A DNA stretch of 64,000 nt from Acinetobacter suaedae (GTDB lineage: Bacteria > Pseudomonadota > Gammaproteobacteria > Pseudomonadales > Moraxellaceae). Of the stretch, positions 18,800-27,488 are shown in pieces. The position numbers and the translations under genes are program-made. How positions within the stretch are numbered: the stretch's first letter is position 1; each line of letters begins with the position of its first letter. The notes under the pieces were generated by a model. The model was not told where the DNA came from, did no database searches, and saw only the letters and a list, made by a program, of their open reading frames with translations. The stretch covers positions 744,001-808,000 of the forward strand of contig NZ_CP043909.1 in NCBI RefSeq assembly GCF_008630915.1, written 5' to 3'.

Positions 18800-20032
18800 T
18801 TATTTTGCAGGTTGAATATCAAACTCAAAGGTCCATGTCATTGTGCTGTTATAGTCCGTTGGATCTGCATAACGGATATCGGTGAGATGCATACGTGCAT
18901 AGCTGTTGCCTTTGTTACTACGGATCATACTTGCTCCAGTAGAGTCTGCTTTAAGCGTATGCATTGCTTGTAATCCATCTGCTTGAGCAGCCGCCAATGT
19001 TGGATAGTAGTTATACCATCCATACGATAGTTTTTGTGGATAAGCCCCTTGATATGCTGGGTTCAGGATAGAGTTAATGGTATTAGAACCCCAACGCGTT
19101 ATTTTTGTTGAAATCGATGCTTTAAGGTCTGCTTCGGTGCTTGCATAGGCATTGGTATCTTTGAATTTATCTAAGATGGCATTGCCTTCAGTGGTATAAA
19201 AACCTTCTGGCTGGGAAGCAACGGCACTGCCAATGTTTTGATTGACTTGTACATAGTAGCGATTAAATGCAAGTTGCCATTTTGCTTGAGTATCTTTGGT
19301 TGTGGTGCCGCTGACAAGGTCAACATAGTTCCAGCCTTTCGTGGCATCAACGGTTAAGGTTTTGACATCATTCGGATACTGGGTGTTGATATAACGGATT
19401 GAAATATATCCTGATGTGGTTCCTTGGTAGTAGTTATAGATTTGTACCGCAAATACAGGTTGATCTATGGTACCAATTACCTTGGTGGAAGCAGTATCGG
19501 TTGTCACTAAAAAGGTTTTAAAATTGGGTGACATGCGATGATCACCAAATAAGTTATATTCTAAGAAGCTATTATAACCATTTGTCGTCGCCATAAATGC
19601 ATTGCTGTAGGCATCTATATTCCACGCTTGACTTGGTAAACTGCCACCTTGGATTGCATCCAGCTCTTTTGAGAGTTGTTCCCATGTTGCAGAGAAGGGT
19701 GAATAGAGCGCACCACCATTACCCGATCCACTTACTCCACTGTTGGTGAATAACATTGGCGTACGTGTACCCATTGCAAATTGTAGATCCCAATCGGATG
19801 TTGTACATGAGACCTCCGCTTGTGTGTCAATGTCATAGCAATACGACGAATTTGCACTTGGTGTAATCGTCCATTGCGCTGATTTGATCGTAAATTGGTC
19901 GGTATTGTTTGAGCCGTTATTTGATGTATTGTTATTGCTACCACTTCCGCCACCACCACCGCATGCGATCAGTAAAGCGCTTAAGGTACTTAATGTAAAA
20001 AGTTTGCAGAAATGTGTGTTTAGATTAGACAT
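18800..20032 (-). CDS. HmuY-like haem-binding lipoprotein (predicted)
   Basis: A 410-residue lipoprotein with signal peptide and lipobox ALLIAC (Cys24), followed by a glycine/asparagine/serine-rich linker. The remainder resembles the HmuY family, in which surface lipoproteins bind haem and pass it to a TonB-dependent receptor: WTITPSANSSYCYDID, then DWDLQFAMGT, then repeated beta segments such as SGYISIRYIN and GWNYVDL. A Y-rich C-terminal stretch (YGWYNYYPT) precedes the end. It starts 14 bases downstream of the receptor gene with AAAGGATC before its ATG, so receptor and lipoprotein form an operon. The haem ligand is inferred from the family and neighbour. Confidence 0.75.
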   Translation of the reverse strand: MSNLNTHFCKLFTLSTLSALLIACGGGGGSGSNNNTSNNGSNNTDQFTIKSAQWTITPSANSSYCYDIDTQAEVSCTTSDWDLQFAMGTRTPMLFTNSGVSGSGNGGALYSPFSATWEQLSKELDAIQGGSLPSQAWNIDAYSNAFMATTNGYNSFLEYNLFGDHRMSPNFKTFLVTTDTASTKVIGTIDQPVFAVQIYNYYQGTTSGYISIRYINTQYPNDVKTLTVDATKGWNYVDLVSGTTTKDTQAKWQLAFNRYYVQVNQNIGSAVASQPEGFYTTEGNAILDKFKDTNAYASTEADLKASISTKITRWGSNTINSILNPAYQGAYPQKLSYGWYNYYPTLAAAQADGLQAMHTLKADSTGASMIRSNKGNSYARMHLTDIRYADPTDYNSTMTWTFEFDIQPAK

Positions 20033-20046
20033 ACTGTGTTGATCCT

Positions 20047-22077
20047 TTAAAAATTATTCCAGTGAAAACGCACACCCATGTAGCTATATCGGCCAGCAAC
20101 AGGCCGATAATCGACAGGGGCAGAGAAATCACGTTGTTCATTAAAAATGTTGTCGATGCCGACAAAAGTACTGATCATGGGGTTGATTTGATAATCAACT
20201 TGAGTGTCGATGCTGAACCAATCAGGAGAACGAAGTTTGTTGTTATCGGTGTATTCTTCACTTTGATAACGGGCACGTATGGTCAAATCAAGCTGATCAT
20301 TTAATGCAAAATCGCTACCTAGACGTGCGATATGCTTTGGTCGGCGTGTTAAGGACGTACCAAGGGTTTTGTCTTTTGCTTCGGTGTAGGTATAAGCACC
20401 GTTTAGTGACCAAAATGGGGTTATTTTCCATTTTGCTGAGCTTTCAATACCTTTGGTTTGAGCTTTTGCAACATTGCTATAGCTGTATTGAGTAATTCCG
20501 TTGTTGCTCGTTGCATTGTCATAGTCTGTTTGGATGAGGTCTTTAACATCATTCCAAAACAGGTTAATGTCAGCATTCCATACATCATTTTGAACAAGGC
20601 CAAGCCCGAGCTGGTAACTATCCGATGACTCTGGTTTTAAGTTGGGATTGCCAATCACTACATAACCTAAGTGACTGTGATCAAAAGAATAAAATCGTTC
20701 TTTTAAATTAGGTACACGATAGCCCTGACCGTAGCTAAAGCGCAGATCAACCAAAAGATTATTTTGCTCATAAGCACGATATTTGGTGCTGAGTTTAAAT
20801 GCATTGTGGTTGCCAAAATCATCATCATTTTGAAAGCGCCAGCCCAGTACTGCATCTAGATTTTTAAGTAGATTGAGGTCATTTTGTAGATAAAATTCAT
20901 GGCGATCTCGATGTACTTTGCCGCCTTGCATTTCAAATTTACCATTATTGTTTTGTTCTAGTTTTTCTTGGTGCCAATCATATCCCAATTGCCAGTTTTG
21001 CTTGTGCCAAGTAGGAAATGAAAGCTGTGAACTAAAATGGTTATTTTCTTGCTTTGAGTTACGTAGTGCAGATAGAAAACCATCTACAGTTTGAACTGAT
21101 GTCGTGTCATAGGTTTCATGGACAGCCTTTAAATCAAGTTTCCCTAAATCTAAGAGTTGTAGTTGTGAACCTGCACTAATGCGCTGGCGTTCAATGTCTT
21201 CAACTTTGTATTGTTTTAAGTTGAAAGGGGAGACAAAGAGGAAATCTTTTTGATGATCTTTTTCTTTATATTGATTGAAATCGGTCCATAACATGAACTG
21301 ATCACTTGGCTGCCAAGCACCATAAAGTGTGTATTGTTGACGTTTTTGTTCATCACCTTGCAATGGATAATCACTCGGTTTCACTGCAAAGCCATCACTG
21401 CTCAGTTGGTCTGCTAGCAAACGACCTTTCAATGTTGCGCTGGCTGCTTCAATGCTGACTTTTTGATGGTGGTTGTTGATTGATGCGGATTTTCCATTGG
21501 CATTTTGTTTACCATAAGAACCGATATCGATTTGTCCTGAAATAGATACGCCTTCTTGGACTTTTTTAGTGATGATGTTGATTACACCACCCATTGCTGA
21601 TGAACCATATTGTGCTGATGCGGCTCCTTTAATCACTTCAATATGATCAACACCCCCGATTAGATATTGGCTTAAATCAATGGTTGAGCTTGTGCTTGCT
21701 GCTAAGGGGAGTCCATCAATGAGTACCAGTACCTGATCGCTACTCAGACCTTGTAATGAAATTTCATAACCTGATTTACCATGGATTTCTCGTAATAAAA
21801 TTCCAGGAATATTTTTCAAAGCATCTTTTAGAGTCGTAGCATTGGTACGTTTTAACTCGTCTTGGTTGATGATTTCTGTCCGAATCGGACTATCCAGTAA
21901 GTGTTTTTCTGAACGTGTACCCGTAACCACAATGGTATCTAACACATGTGTAGATTGTTTCGATGGGAACGCTAAGTTCTGATCTGCATATACGTGGGCA
22001 GAAAAAAGTCCCGTTACAAGCAGTGAGACAAATAATGTGTTTGGCTGAAAACGGAATGGAAGAGATTGAATAGTCAC
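20047..22077 (-). CDS. TonB-dependent outer-membrane receptor (haem/siderophore type)
   Basis: A TonB-dependent receptor of about 676 residues. It shows a signal peptide (LFVSLLVTGLFSAHVYA), a TonB box (DTIVVTGTR), a plug domain (LKDALKNIPGILLRE, GLSSDQVLVLIDGLPL, IEVIKGAASAQYGSSAMGGVINIITKK) and a C-terminal barrel ending MGVRFHWNNF. It imports an iron complex, probably haem given the adjoining HmuY-like lipoprotein. The reading frame is open to 22173, but the Fur-like site lies inside that extension, so I prefer the GTG at 22077, which directly begins the signal peptide; no strong Shine-Dalgarno sequence marks it. Confidence 0.88.
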   Translation of the reverse strand: MTIQSLPFRFQPNTLFVSLLVTGLFSAHVYADQNLAFPSKQSTHVLDTIVVTGTRSEKHLLDSPIRTEIINQDELKRTNATTLKDALKNIPGILLREIHGKSGYEISLQGLSSDQVLVLIDGLPLAASTSSTIDLSQYLIGGVDHIEVIKGAASAQYGSSAMGGVINIITKKVQEGVSISGQIDIGSYGKQNANGKSASINNHHQKVSIEAASATLKGRLLADQLSSDGFAVKPSDYPLQGDEQKRQQYTLYGAWQPSDQFMLWTDFNQYKEKDHQKDFLFVSPFNLKQYKVEDIERQRISAGSQLQLLDLGKLDLKAVHETYDTTSVQTVDGFLSALRNSKQENNHFSSQLSFPTWHKQNWQLGYDWHQEKLEQNNNGKFEMQGGKVHRDRHEFYLQNDLNLLKNLDAVLGWRFQNDDDFGNHNAFKLSTKYRAYEQNNLLVDLRFSYGQGYRVPNLKERFYSFDHSHLGYVVIGNPNLKPESSDSYQLGLGLVQNDVWNADINLFWNDVKDLIQTDYDNATSNNGITQYSYSNVAKAQTKGIESSAKWKITPFWSLNGAYTYTEAKDKTLGTSLTRRPKHIARLGSDFALNDQLDLTIRARYQSEEYTDNNKLRSPDWFSIDTQVDYQINPMISTFVGIDNIFNEQRDFSAPVDYRPVAGRYSYMGVRFHWNNF

Positions 22078-22115
22078 AATGTAATCGCTAATGAAAATTA
22101 TTTCACAATGTAAAT

Positions 22116-22134
22116 AGTAATGATTCTCATAATA
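22116..22134. promoter_or_regulatory. Fur-box-like site between receptor and DUF6607-like genes
   Basis: AGTAATGATTCTCATAATA matches the classical 19-base Fur consensus at 13 of 19 positions. It lies 39 bases upstream of the receptor GTG and about 105 bases upstream of the divergent gene, so Fur could repress both under iron sufficiency. The match was scored by eye. Confidence 0.7.
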
Positions 22135-22239
22135 ATTTACAATACTTCGCATGTTTATTTCAAAAAGAAACAAACATGCACATAGTTGTCTAATTTTTAC
22201 TTAACTAAATCAGTATCTTAAATTGTATTGGAAGTTTTT

Positions 22240-23226
22240 ATGAAACTTAAGCTATCTTATGTTCTAGTCACGCTGTTGGCTTTTGGGGGAGTAAATGCAA
22301 ATGCTCAGCAACAACCAACGAAACTAGCAGAAGTATTACAGTATTCATCTTTGCATCAAAACTTAACCCAAGAACAAGCTCGTCAAGCGATTTTAAAAAT
22401 GGCTGGTGAGTATCGTGTTAATTTTCGCTTTGAAGAGCTATATGCATTAAAACAAGGCTATGAAATCAAAGATGATGATTTATCAAGTGGCTATGAAACG
22501 GTGATTGTGCTTGAAAACACCGCAAAAAAGGTTTCTCTACAGCATATTCTGGTTGCTGGGGGACATGTTGTTAAGCATTGGCGTCAAGATTGGGAATATG
22601 AGCCTAAACAAATGTGGAGTTACATTGGTGATTACAAATGGCAAAGTATCCCATTAAAGAAACAAGAAGTTAAAGGGATGTGGTTACAAACTGTTTGGCA
22701 AGTTGACGATTCTCCACGTTATGCTGGACTGGGTAAATGGAGCCAAAACAATGGTGCTGTCGAATGGGTTTCCAATGAGACCTACCGACCATTACCTCGT
22801 CGTGAACATACAACTCGTAGTGATTATGATGTGATTATTGGTGTGAATCGTCATGCTTTAACTGCAACGGGTTGGGTGCATGAACAAGATAATATTAAAT
22901 TTGATAGCAAAACCAAGACTGCGCTTGCACGTGAGCTAGGTGTGAATCAGTACAATAAAGTCGGGAGTTTTGATTTTAAACCTGCCTATGACTATTGGAA
23001 AGAAAATGCAGCTTATTGGAGCGCAGTAAGAGATGTATGGAATCAAGCATTCAATCAAAATAAAGTGGTTGCATTAAAATTTGCTCAAAAAGATGAAAAA
23101 TCTCATTTTAGCTATTTTAATGATGAGGCAGCCTCAGTTGCAGGTAAGGCTATTCAGGTTGAGCAATTACAGTCAAAAGCAAAAATATTACTTAATCAGC
23201 AACTTACCGAGGGTAAGATTAATTAA
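22240..23226 (+). CDS. DUF6607-like exported protein
   Basis: An exported protein of 328 residues with a Sec signal peptide (VLVTLLAFGGVNANAQ). The body is rich in tryptophan and charged residues (VVKHWRQDWEYEPKQMWSYIGDYKWQ), which matches my memory of the DUF6607 family of uncharacterised proteins, often found beside TonB receptors. The start ATG at 22240 has TTGGAAG upstream; the frame extends 12 bases further but without support. It is divergent from the TonB receptor across a Fur-like site, so an iron- or haem-linked periplasmic role is likely; the biochemical function is unknown. Confidence 0.72.
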   Translation: MKLKLSYVLVTLLAFGGVNANAQQQPTKLAEVLQYSSLHQNLTQEQARQAILKMAGEYRVNFRFEELYALKQGYEIKDDDLSSGYETVIVLENTAKKVSLQHILVAGGHVVKHWRQDWEYEPKQMWSYIGDYKWQSIPLKKQEVKGMWLQTVWQVDDSPRYAGLGKWSQNNGAVEWVSNETYRPLPRREHTTRSDYDVIIGVNRHALTATGWVHEQDNIKFDSKTKTALARELGVNQYNKVGSFDFKPAYDYWKENAAYWSAVRDVWNQAFNQNKVVALKFAQKDEKSHFSYFNDEAASVAGKAIQVEQLQSKAKILLNQQLTEGKIN

Positions 23227-23248
23227 TTATCATAAAAAAAGCTTGAAT

Positions 23249-23280
23249 ACCCTATGCTCTATCAGGATAGGGTGTTTCTT
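23249..23280 (+). terminator. Terminator after the DUF6607-like gene
   Basis: The stem ACCCTAT / ATAGGGT with an 11-base loop is followed by GTTTCTT. It separates this gene from vanR. Confidence 0.6.
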
Positions 23281-23344
23281 CTCTATCATTTTATAGATGA
23301 AGTTGTTAGCATCAAAGATCGTTTTAGATAGTGTGTGATTAAGC

Positions 23345-24025
23345 ATGTCTTCAGGACAACAAGTTTTAATTAAACTCAGAAAAATGATCATTGCAGGGGA
23401 AATTGAAGGTGGTAGTCGAATTGCTGAGATTCCAACAGCAGAGTTGCTTGGTGTCTCAAGACAACCAATTCGAATGGCATTTCGTTTGCTTGAGCAAGAA
23501 GGTCTGTTAATAAAAAATCCAACCCGTGGTTATACGGTACGAGAGATTTCAGGAAAACTGATTCATGATGCGCTGGAAGTACGTGGTGTGCTTGAAGGGT
23601 TGGCAGCAAAAACGTTAGCGGAACAAGGGCTAACAGATCAGCAAAAGACCACCTTGCAGGCGTGTATTCAAGAAACAGAACAGCTTTTTAATGAGCATAC
23701 TGAGTTTAGTGATACTGAATTAGAGCGTTATCACCACTTTAATGTAATTTTTCACGATACGATTATTCAAGGGGCGCAAAATATAGCACTGTTACAAGCT
23801 TTGGCAAAAAACAATCAATTGCCTATGGCATCAGCGCAAGCAATTACCTATGACCAAACAAAAGCGTTATCGGAATATCGTCGATTACACTATGCACATC
23901 TTCAACATTGTTCAATTTATGACGCGTTATTACATCGCCAAGCCGGACGAGCTGAAACATTGATGCGTGAACATAGTAGTGTGGTGATATTAGGTGAAAC
24001 CTTGACAAATGTTCTAAGTGATTAA
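23345..24025 (+). CDS. vanR: GntR/FadR-type regulator VanR
   Basis: Transcriptional regulator of 226 residues: an N-terminal GntR winged helix-turn-helix (about residues 5-70, LLGVSRQPIRMAFRLLEQEGL) and a C-terminal FCD ligand domain with the metal/ligand histidines and acidic residues spread along RYHHFNVIFHDTI. It is convergent with vanBA, the usual partner arrangement of VanR, which represses vanillate genes and is released by vanillate. Four sequences with the core of the known VanR operator lie upstream of vanA, the sulfatase operon and vanK. No such site precedes vanR itself, so autoregulation is not evident. Confidence 0.85.
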   Translation: MSSGQQVLIKLRKMIIAGEIEGGSRIAEIPTAELLGVSRQPIRMAFRLLEQEGLLIKNPTRGYTVREISGKLIHDALEVRGVLEGLAAKTLAEQGLTDQQKTTLQACIQETEQLFNEHTEFSDTELERYHHFNVIFHDTIIQGAQNIALLQALAKNNQLPMASAQAITYDQTKALSEYRRLHYAHLQHCSIYDALLHRQAGRAETLMREHSSVVILGETLTNVLSD

Positions 24026-24073
24026 GATGAACGAGTTCCTTTTGATGATGTTATGAAAAGGAACTCGAAATAA

Positions 24074-25024
24074 TTATAATTCAATGACGAGTTTTTCTGA
24101 TTTTGCACGAGAACAACAAGGTGTAAACTGGTTATTAAGTGCATGTTCTTCATCGGTCATAAATACATCACGATGGTCTGGTGTGCCTTCGATTACACGA
24201 GTAATACAAGTGCCACAGATGCCTTGCTCACAGGAAATTGGCACATCAAAACCATGTTCAATCAAAGCTTGGGTGGCAGTCTGGTGGGCTAACACCTTGA
24301 TTTGACGATCTGTCCCTTTAACTTCAATAGTAAAATCTTTATTGTTTGATGTGTCTGTGATTTGAGCAACAAAATGCTCTTGGTGTAGCTGTTCAGTTTG
24401 CCATCCAGCTTGTATTGCAGAGTTAGTCACAAACTCCATAAAACCTGTTGGACCACAGACATATAGGTGTTTGTCGGGTGTATTCTGATGGAGTGCCTGT
24501 GACATATCGCAACCGGTACCTGGTTGGTCTTGAATATGGAAATGAATATTTGACCCAAAATGTTCAGTTAAATTGCCGTAGAAAGCAATCATGTCATGGC
24601 TACGGACGAAGTAATGTAACTCGAATGGAATTCGTGCGGATTTAAGCCGATATGCCATGGATAAAATAGGTGTAATCCCAATGCCGCCTGCAAATAAAAT
24701 AGCTTGTTTCGTTTCAGGATGAATTTTAAATAAATTACGGGGTTCCCCGATTTGTAGAAGATCACCTTCATGGTATTCGGTATGGATACAGCGCGACCCG
24801 CCTCGTGAATTGGCGTCATGTAGTACACCAATGACATAACGATGTCGTTCACTGCAGCTATTTGAAATTGAGTATTGGCGAGTTAAGCCATTCTTAAGAT
24901 GCACGTCAATATGTGCACCTGCTTCAAAAGTAGGGAGCGTTGTATCATTCGCTGACACCAGTTCAAATGCACGAATTGAGGGAGTGAGTTGATGAATTTT
25001 ATGAATCATTACGTCCATGTTCAT
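24074..25024 (-). CDS. vanB: Vanillate O-demethylase reductase component
   Basis: The reductase of the two-component vanillate demethylase, 316 residues, which passes electrons from NAD(P)H to VanA. The N-terminal flavin-binding barrel has RQYSISN (about residue 49), the nucleotide-binding part has LFAGGIGITPILSMA, and the C-terminal plant-type [2Fe-2S] domain has CEQGICGTC plus a later FTPCCSRA cysteine. AAAGGAAG lies upstream of two in-frame ATGs (25024 and 25018); the second has better spacing. It follows vanA directly and is co-transcribed. Confidence 0.95.
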   Translation of the reverse strand: MNMDVMIHKIHQLTPSIRAFELVSANDTTLPTFEAGAHIDVHLKNGLTRQYSISNSCSERHRYVIGVLHDANSRGGSRCIHTEYHEGDLLQIGEPRNLFKIHPETKQAILFAGGIGITPILSMAYRLKSARIPFELHYFVRSHDMIAFYGNLTEHFGSNIHFHIQDQPGTGCDMSQALHQNTPDKHLYVCGPTGFMEFVTNSAIQAGWQTEQLHQEHFVAQITDTSNNKDFTIEVKGTDRQIKVLAHQTATQALIEHGFDVPISCEQGICGTCITRVIEGTPDHRDVFMTDEEHALNNQFTPCCSRAKSEKLVIEL

Positions 25025-25030
25025 CTTCCT

Positions 25031-26107
25031 TTAAATCACATGAATATTTGGAAACTTATGTTTAGATATTTCAGGAGGCGTTGTGCTTTCTTCAGTAAGT
25101 AGACGCTCAATGACTCTACGTGACTGAACTCCACCAGCATCGATGTTAAGCATCAATAACTTTCGGTGAGGATTGCTTAAAATATTTTGTTGTTGCTGTT
25201 CCAACATTTCTAAATCTTCAGTGAAAATTTTGCCTTGACCTTCACGAATTTGATCGGTGAGTGCGGCATTTTCTGGTTGGAAATTACGGGCCATTCCCCA
25301 GAAATACCAATGCGAGGTTTCAGTTTCTGGTGTAATGAAATCTACGACGATAGAGGACACTTTTTTATCTTTTGGTGCGTCATAGCCACCATATCCAGCA
25401 TGTGCCACACCGACTTCAATATGTACATTGCTTGGGGCGAAGAAATGACATCGTTGCCAACGATCTACAGGTACATCATCTGCCAAATTGTTGCCACGAA
25501 GTGCCATTTGCCAAAAAGGCGGTGCAATAACATTTTCCATATAACGCTCAGTAATGACGTGATCGCCATCTACTTTCGTTACAGGTAGGGCTTCATCAAT
25601 TTCTTTTTGACCAATACTACTTGAGTGAACATAGGTTTCATGGGTTAAATCCATGAGGTTATCGATCATTAGGCGGTAATCGCACTGAATATGAAATAAT
25701 CCTCCTCCATAACTCCACTCTGGATGCTCTGCCCATTCTAAAACAGGAAGTTTCGACTCTGAAGCTAAAGCCTTTTCTCCAGGCCAAACCCAAATGAACC
25801 CATACTTTTCTATCACCGCATAGGCTTTGTTACATGGGAAACCATGTGTGCGTTGTGCAGGCATAGACACTGTTTTTCCGTCACATCCCATCACTAAACC
25901 ATGGTAACCACATACGAGGTTTCCATCTTCAACATAACCTAATGACAGGGGGGCACCACGATGTGGGCAGAAATCTTCCACGGCAGCGACCTGATTTTCT
26001 TTGCCACGATAAAAAACGATCTTTTCACCACAAATTGTGCGACCAAGAGGCTTATCTTGAATTTCTTCTGGACGGCATGCGACATACCAAGCATTTTTAA
26101 TAAACAT
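25031..26107 (-). CDS. vanA: Vanillate O-demethylase oxygenase component
   Basis: The Rieske-type oxygenase of vanillate demethylase, 358 residues, converting vanillate to protocatechuate and formaldehyde. Rieske ligands are C47/H49 (CPHRG) and C66/H69 (CGYHG). The mononuclear iron site is in NLMDLTHETYVH. The start at 26107 follows AGGAG and gives the family N-terminus MFIKNAWYVACR; the in-frame extension to 26167 would overlap the operator. A perfect VanR-type operator at 26130-26141 lies 23 bases upstream. VanA in turn produces protocatechuate for the beta-ketoadipate pathway, not encoded here. Confidence 0.96.
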   Translation of the reverse strand: MFIKNAWYVACRPEEIQDKPLGRTICGEKIVFYRGKENQVAAVEDFCPHRGAPLSLGYVEDGNLVCGYHGLVMGCDGKTVSMPAQRTHGFPCNKAYAVIEKYGFIWVWPGEKALASESKLPVLEWAEHPEWSYGGGLFHIQCDYRLMIDNLMDLTHETYVHSSSIGQKEIDEALPVTKVDGDHVITERYMENVIAPPFWQMALRGNNLADDVPVDRWQRCHFFAPSNVHIEVGVAHAGYGGYDAPKDKKVSSIVVDFITPETETSHWYFWGMARNFQPENAALTDQIREGQGKIFTEDLEMLEQQQQNILSNPHRKLLMLNIDAGGVQSRRVIERLLTEESTTPPEISKHKFPNIHVI

Positions 26108-26129
26108 GTGTGACGTCTCCTTATCACTT

Positions 26130-26141
26130 ATTGGATCCAAT
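26130..26141. promoter_or_regulatory. VanR-type operator at vanA (perfect)
   Basis: ATTGGATCCAAT, a perfect 12-base palindrome identical to the VanR operator known from Caulobacter vanAB, 23 bases upstream of the vanA start. Confidence 0.88.
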
Positions 26142-26277
26142 TTATAATAAATAATTAAGTTGGTCAACCCATGGTTTTGGGTTGACTGTAACTTTAAGGG
26201 GTGATTTATGCTTAATTAGACTTGTTTTTGTTTTTTTAAGTGATTTTTTTGTGGGGTGGTTTGAAATAAAATTATTA

Positions 26278-26289
26278 ATTGGATCCATA
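26278..26289. promoter_or_regulatory. VanR-type operator, second copy upstream of vanA
   Basis: ATTGGATCCATA keeps the TGGATCCA core. It sits 11 bases past the stop of the porin gene and about 170 bases upstream of vanA. The 12 bases TTGGATCCATAT here (26279-26290) recur exactly at 30361-30372. Confidence 0.75.
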
Positions 26290-26299
26290 TTGTGGTGTT

Positions 26300-27487
26300 T
26301 TAAAACTTTACCGTATAGTGAATCATCATTCTTTGCTCATCTAGGCTTTTGCCATGTTTTGTATCATAGTTGATGTTCAAGAATAGGAGTTTTAGGTTTT
26401 TAACCCAGTGATTTAAATCATATTGGATGAGTAAATCACTCTCTTGTTCGAAGTCATCTTTATTTTTCGTTTGAAATGAATCGCCATATATGTATTTGTA
26501 GGTAATCTTCAGTCCTTTGATATAGTCTTTAAAATCATAACTACTTACGAAGTGATAGGATTTTTCATTGGCTTTAGTAAATGCCCCTAATGTCCAGTTC
26601 ATCATGTGTGGAATGGGTAATCCATCGAGTTTAGGTACCCCATTTTTACCAAAGTTCTCTTGATAACCTATACCAGTAGTAAAGTTACCATGTTGTATAA
26701 AGTGCATTGCGCCTAAGGATGTGTTGTTATATTGACCTAATTTTGCATCTCCAATGTCGGTATGTTGAAACATGCGGAATTTTGTATTGTGTTGGTCTGA
26801 CCACTGGTAATCAAAGGCCAAGTAACTTTGATTAATGATATCGGTTAAATAGCCATTGTAGAATTTCCAACTATATTGTGGCTTTTTCCCATTCCATTCA
26901 AAAAAATACAAACCATCGGACTCTTGTTGCGAAATAGCCAGTTTCCTATAGTCCTCTTCATTTCGTGGTGAATACCGATTGATAAATCCGAGCGTGAAAT
27001 TTTGTTGTTGTTGATGATATTTAAATTCAGCACCTTTGTAATTAACTCTTAATTGGTGGGTGTCTACTTGTGGTGTTAGTGGTGTATTCGGGATGATTTC
27101 GCCAATATTGATGCGAAAGTCTTTGTACTCAACCCCCATGCCTAATCCATATTTGCTGTAGTGCTGGGCTTGTTGTTTTGTGTCTGCATCAAATGGTAAG
27201 GTAAAGTCATTTGAATGCTGATCGGAACTGAGTCGATAGGCGTATTGTAAGCTTGGCATAAGATGAAGTTGGACGTCATTCAATTTTACTGACCAGTCAC
27301 CACGATAAAGCAAGCCTTGGCTCAAGCTGTTTGAATTTGCACTTGGATCATCTTTGTAGTCGCGTTCAAAACTAAAGGTTTTAAAACTAAGCTCATTTTG
27401 AAAATTAAAAGTTTCGGTTGCGTATGCAGAACAGCAGGCAATAGTGATCCCTGGGATAAGCATCCCATAAGCTAATAAGTATTTCAT
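26300..27487 (-). CDS. OprD-family outer-membrane porin of the sulfatase operon
   Basis: A 395-residue OprD/VanP-type outer-membrane porin for small anionic (often aromatic) compounds. A signal peptide (to about AYATE) is followed by FNFQNELSFKTFSFERDYKDDPS, the same beginning as the neighbouring vanP product (AELTFRNFYFDRDYKKDP), and it ends with IHYTVKF. It starts only one base after the FGE-like gene's stop, with AAGGA before its ATG, so it is the third gene of the sulfatase operon. It probably admits the sulfated substrate to the periplasm and may stand in for the interrupted vanP gene; both statements are inference. Confidence 0.82.
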   Translation of the reverse strand: MKYLLAYGMLIPGITIACCSAYATETFNFQNELSFKTFSFERDYKDDPSANSNSLSQGLLYRGDWSVKLNDVQLHLMPSLQYAYRLSSDQHSNDFTLPFDADTKQQAQHYSKYGLGMGVEYKDFRINIGEIIPNTPLTPQVDTHQLRVNYKGAEFKYHQQQQNFTLGFINRYSPRNEEDYRKLAISQQESDGLYFFEWNGKKPQYSWKFYNGYLTDIINQSYLAFDYQWSDQHNTKFRMFQHTDIGDAKLGQYNNTSLGAMHFIQHGNFTTGIGYQENFGKNGVPKLDGLPIPHMMNWTLGAFTKANEKSYHFVSSYDFKDYIKGLKITYKYIYGDSFQTKNKDDFEQESDLLIQYDLNHWVKNLKLLFLNINYDTKHGKSLDEQRMMIHYTVKF

Positions 27488-27488
27488 G

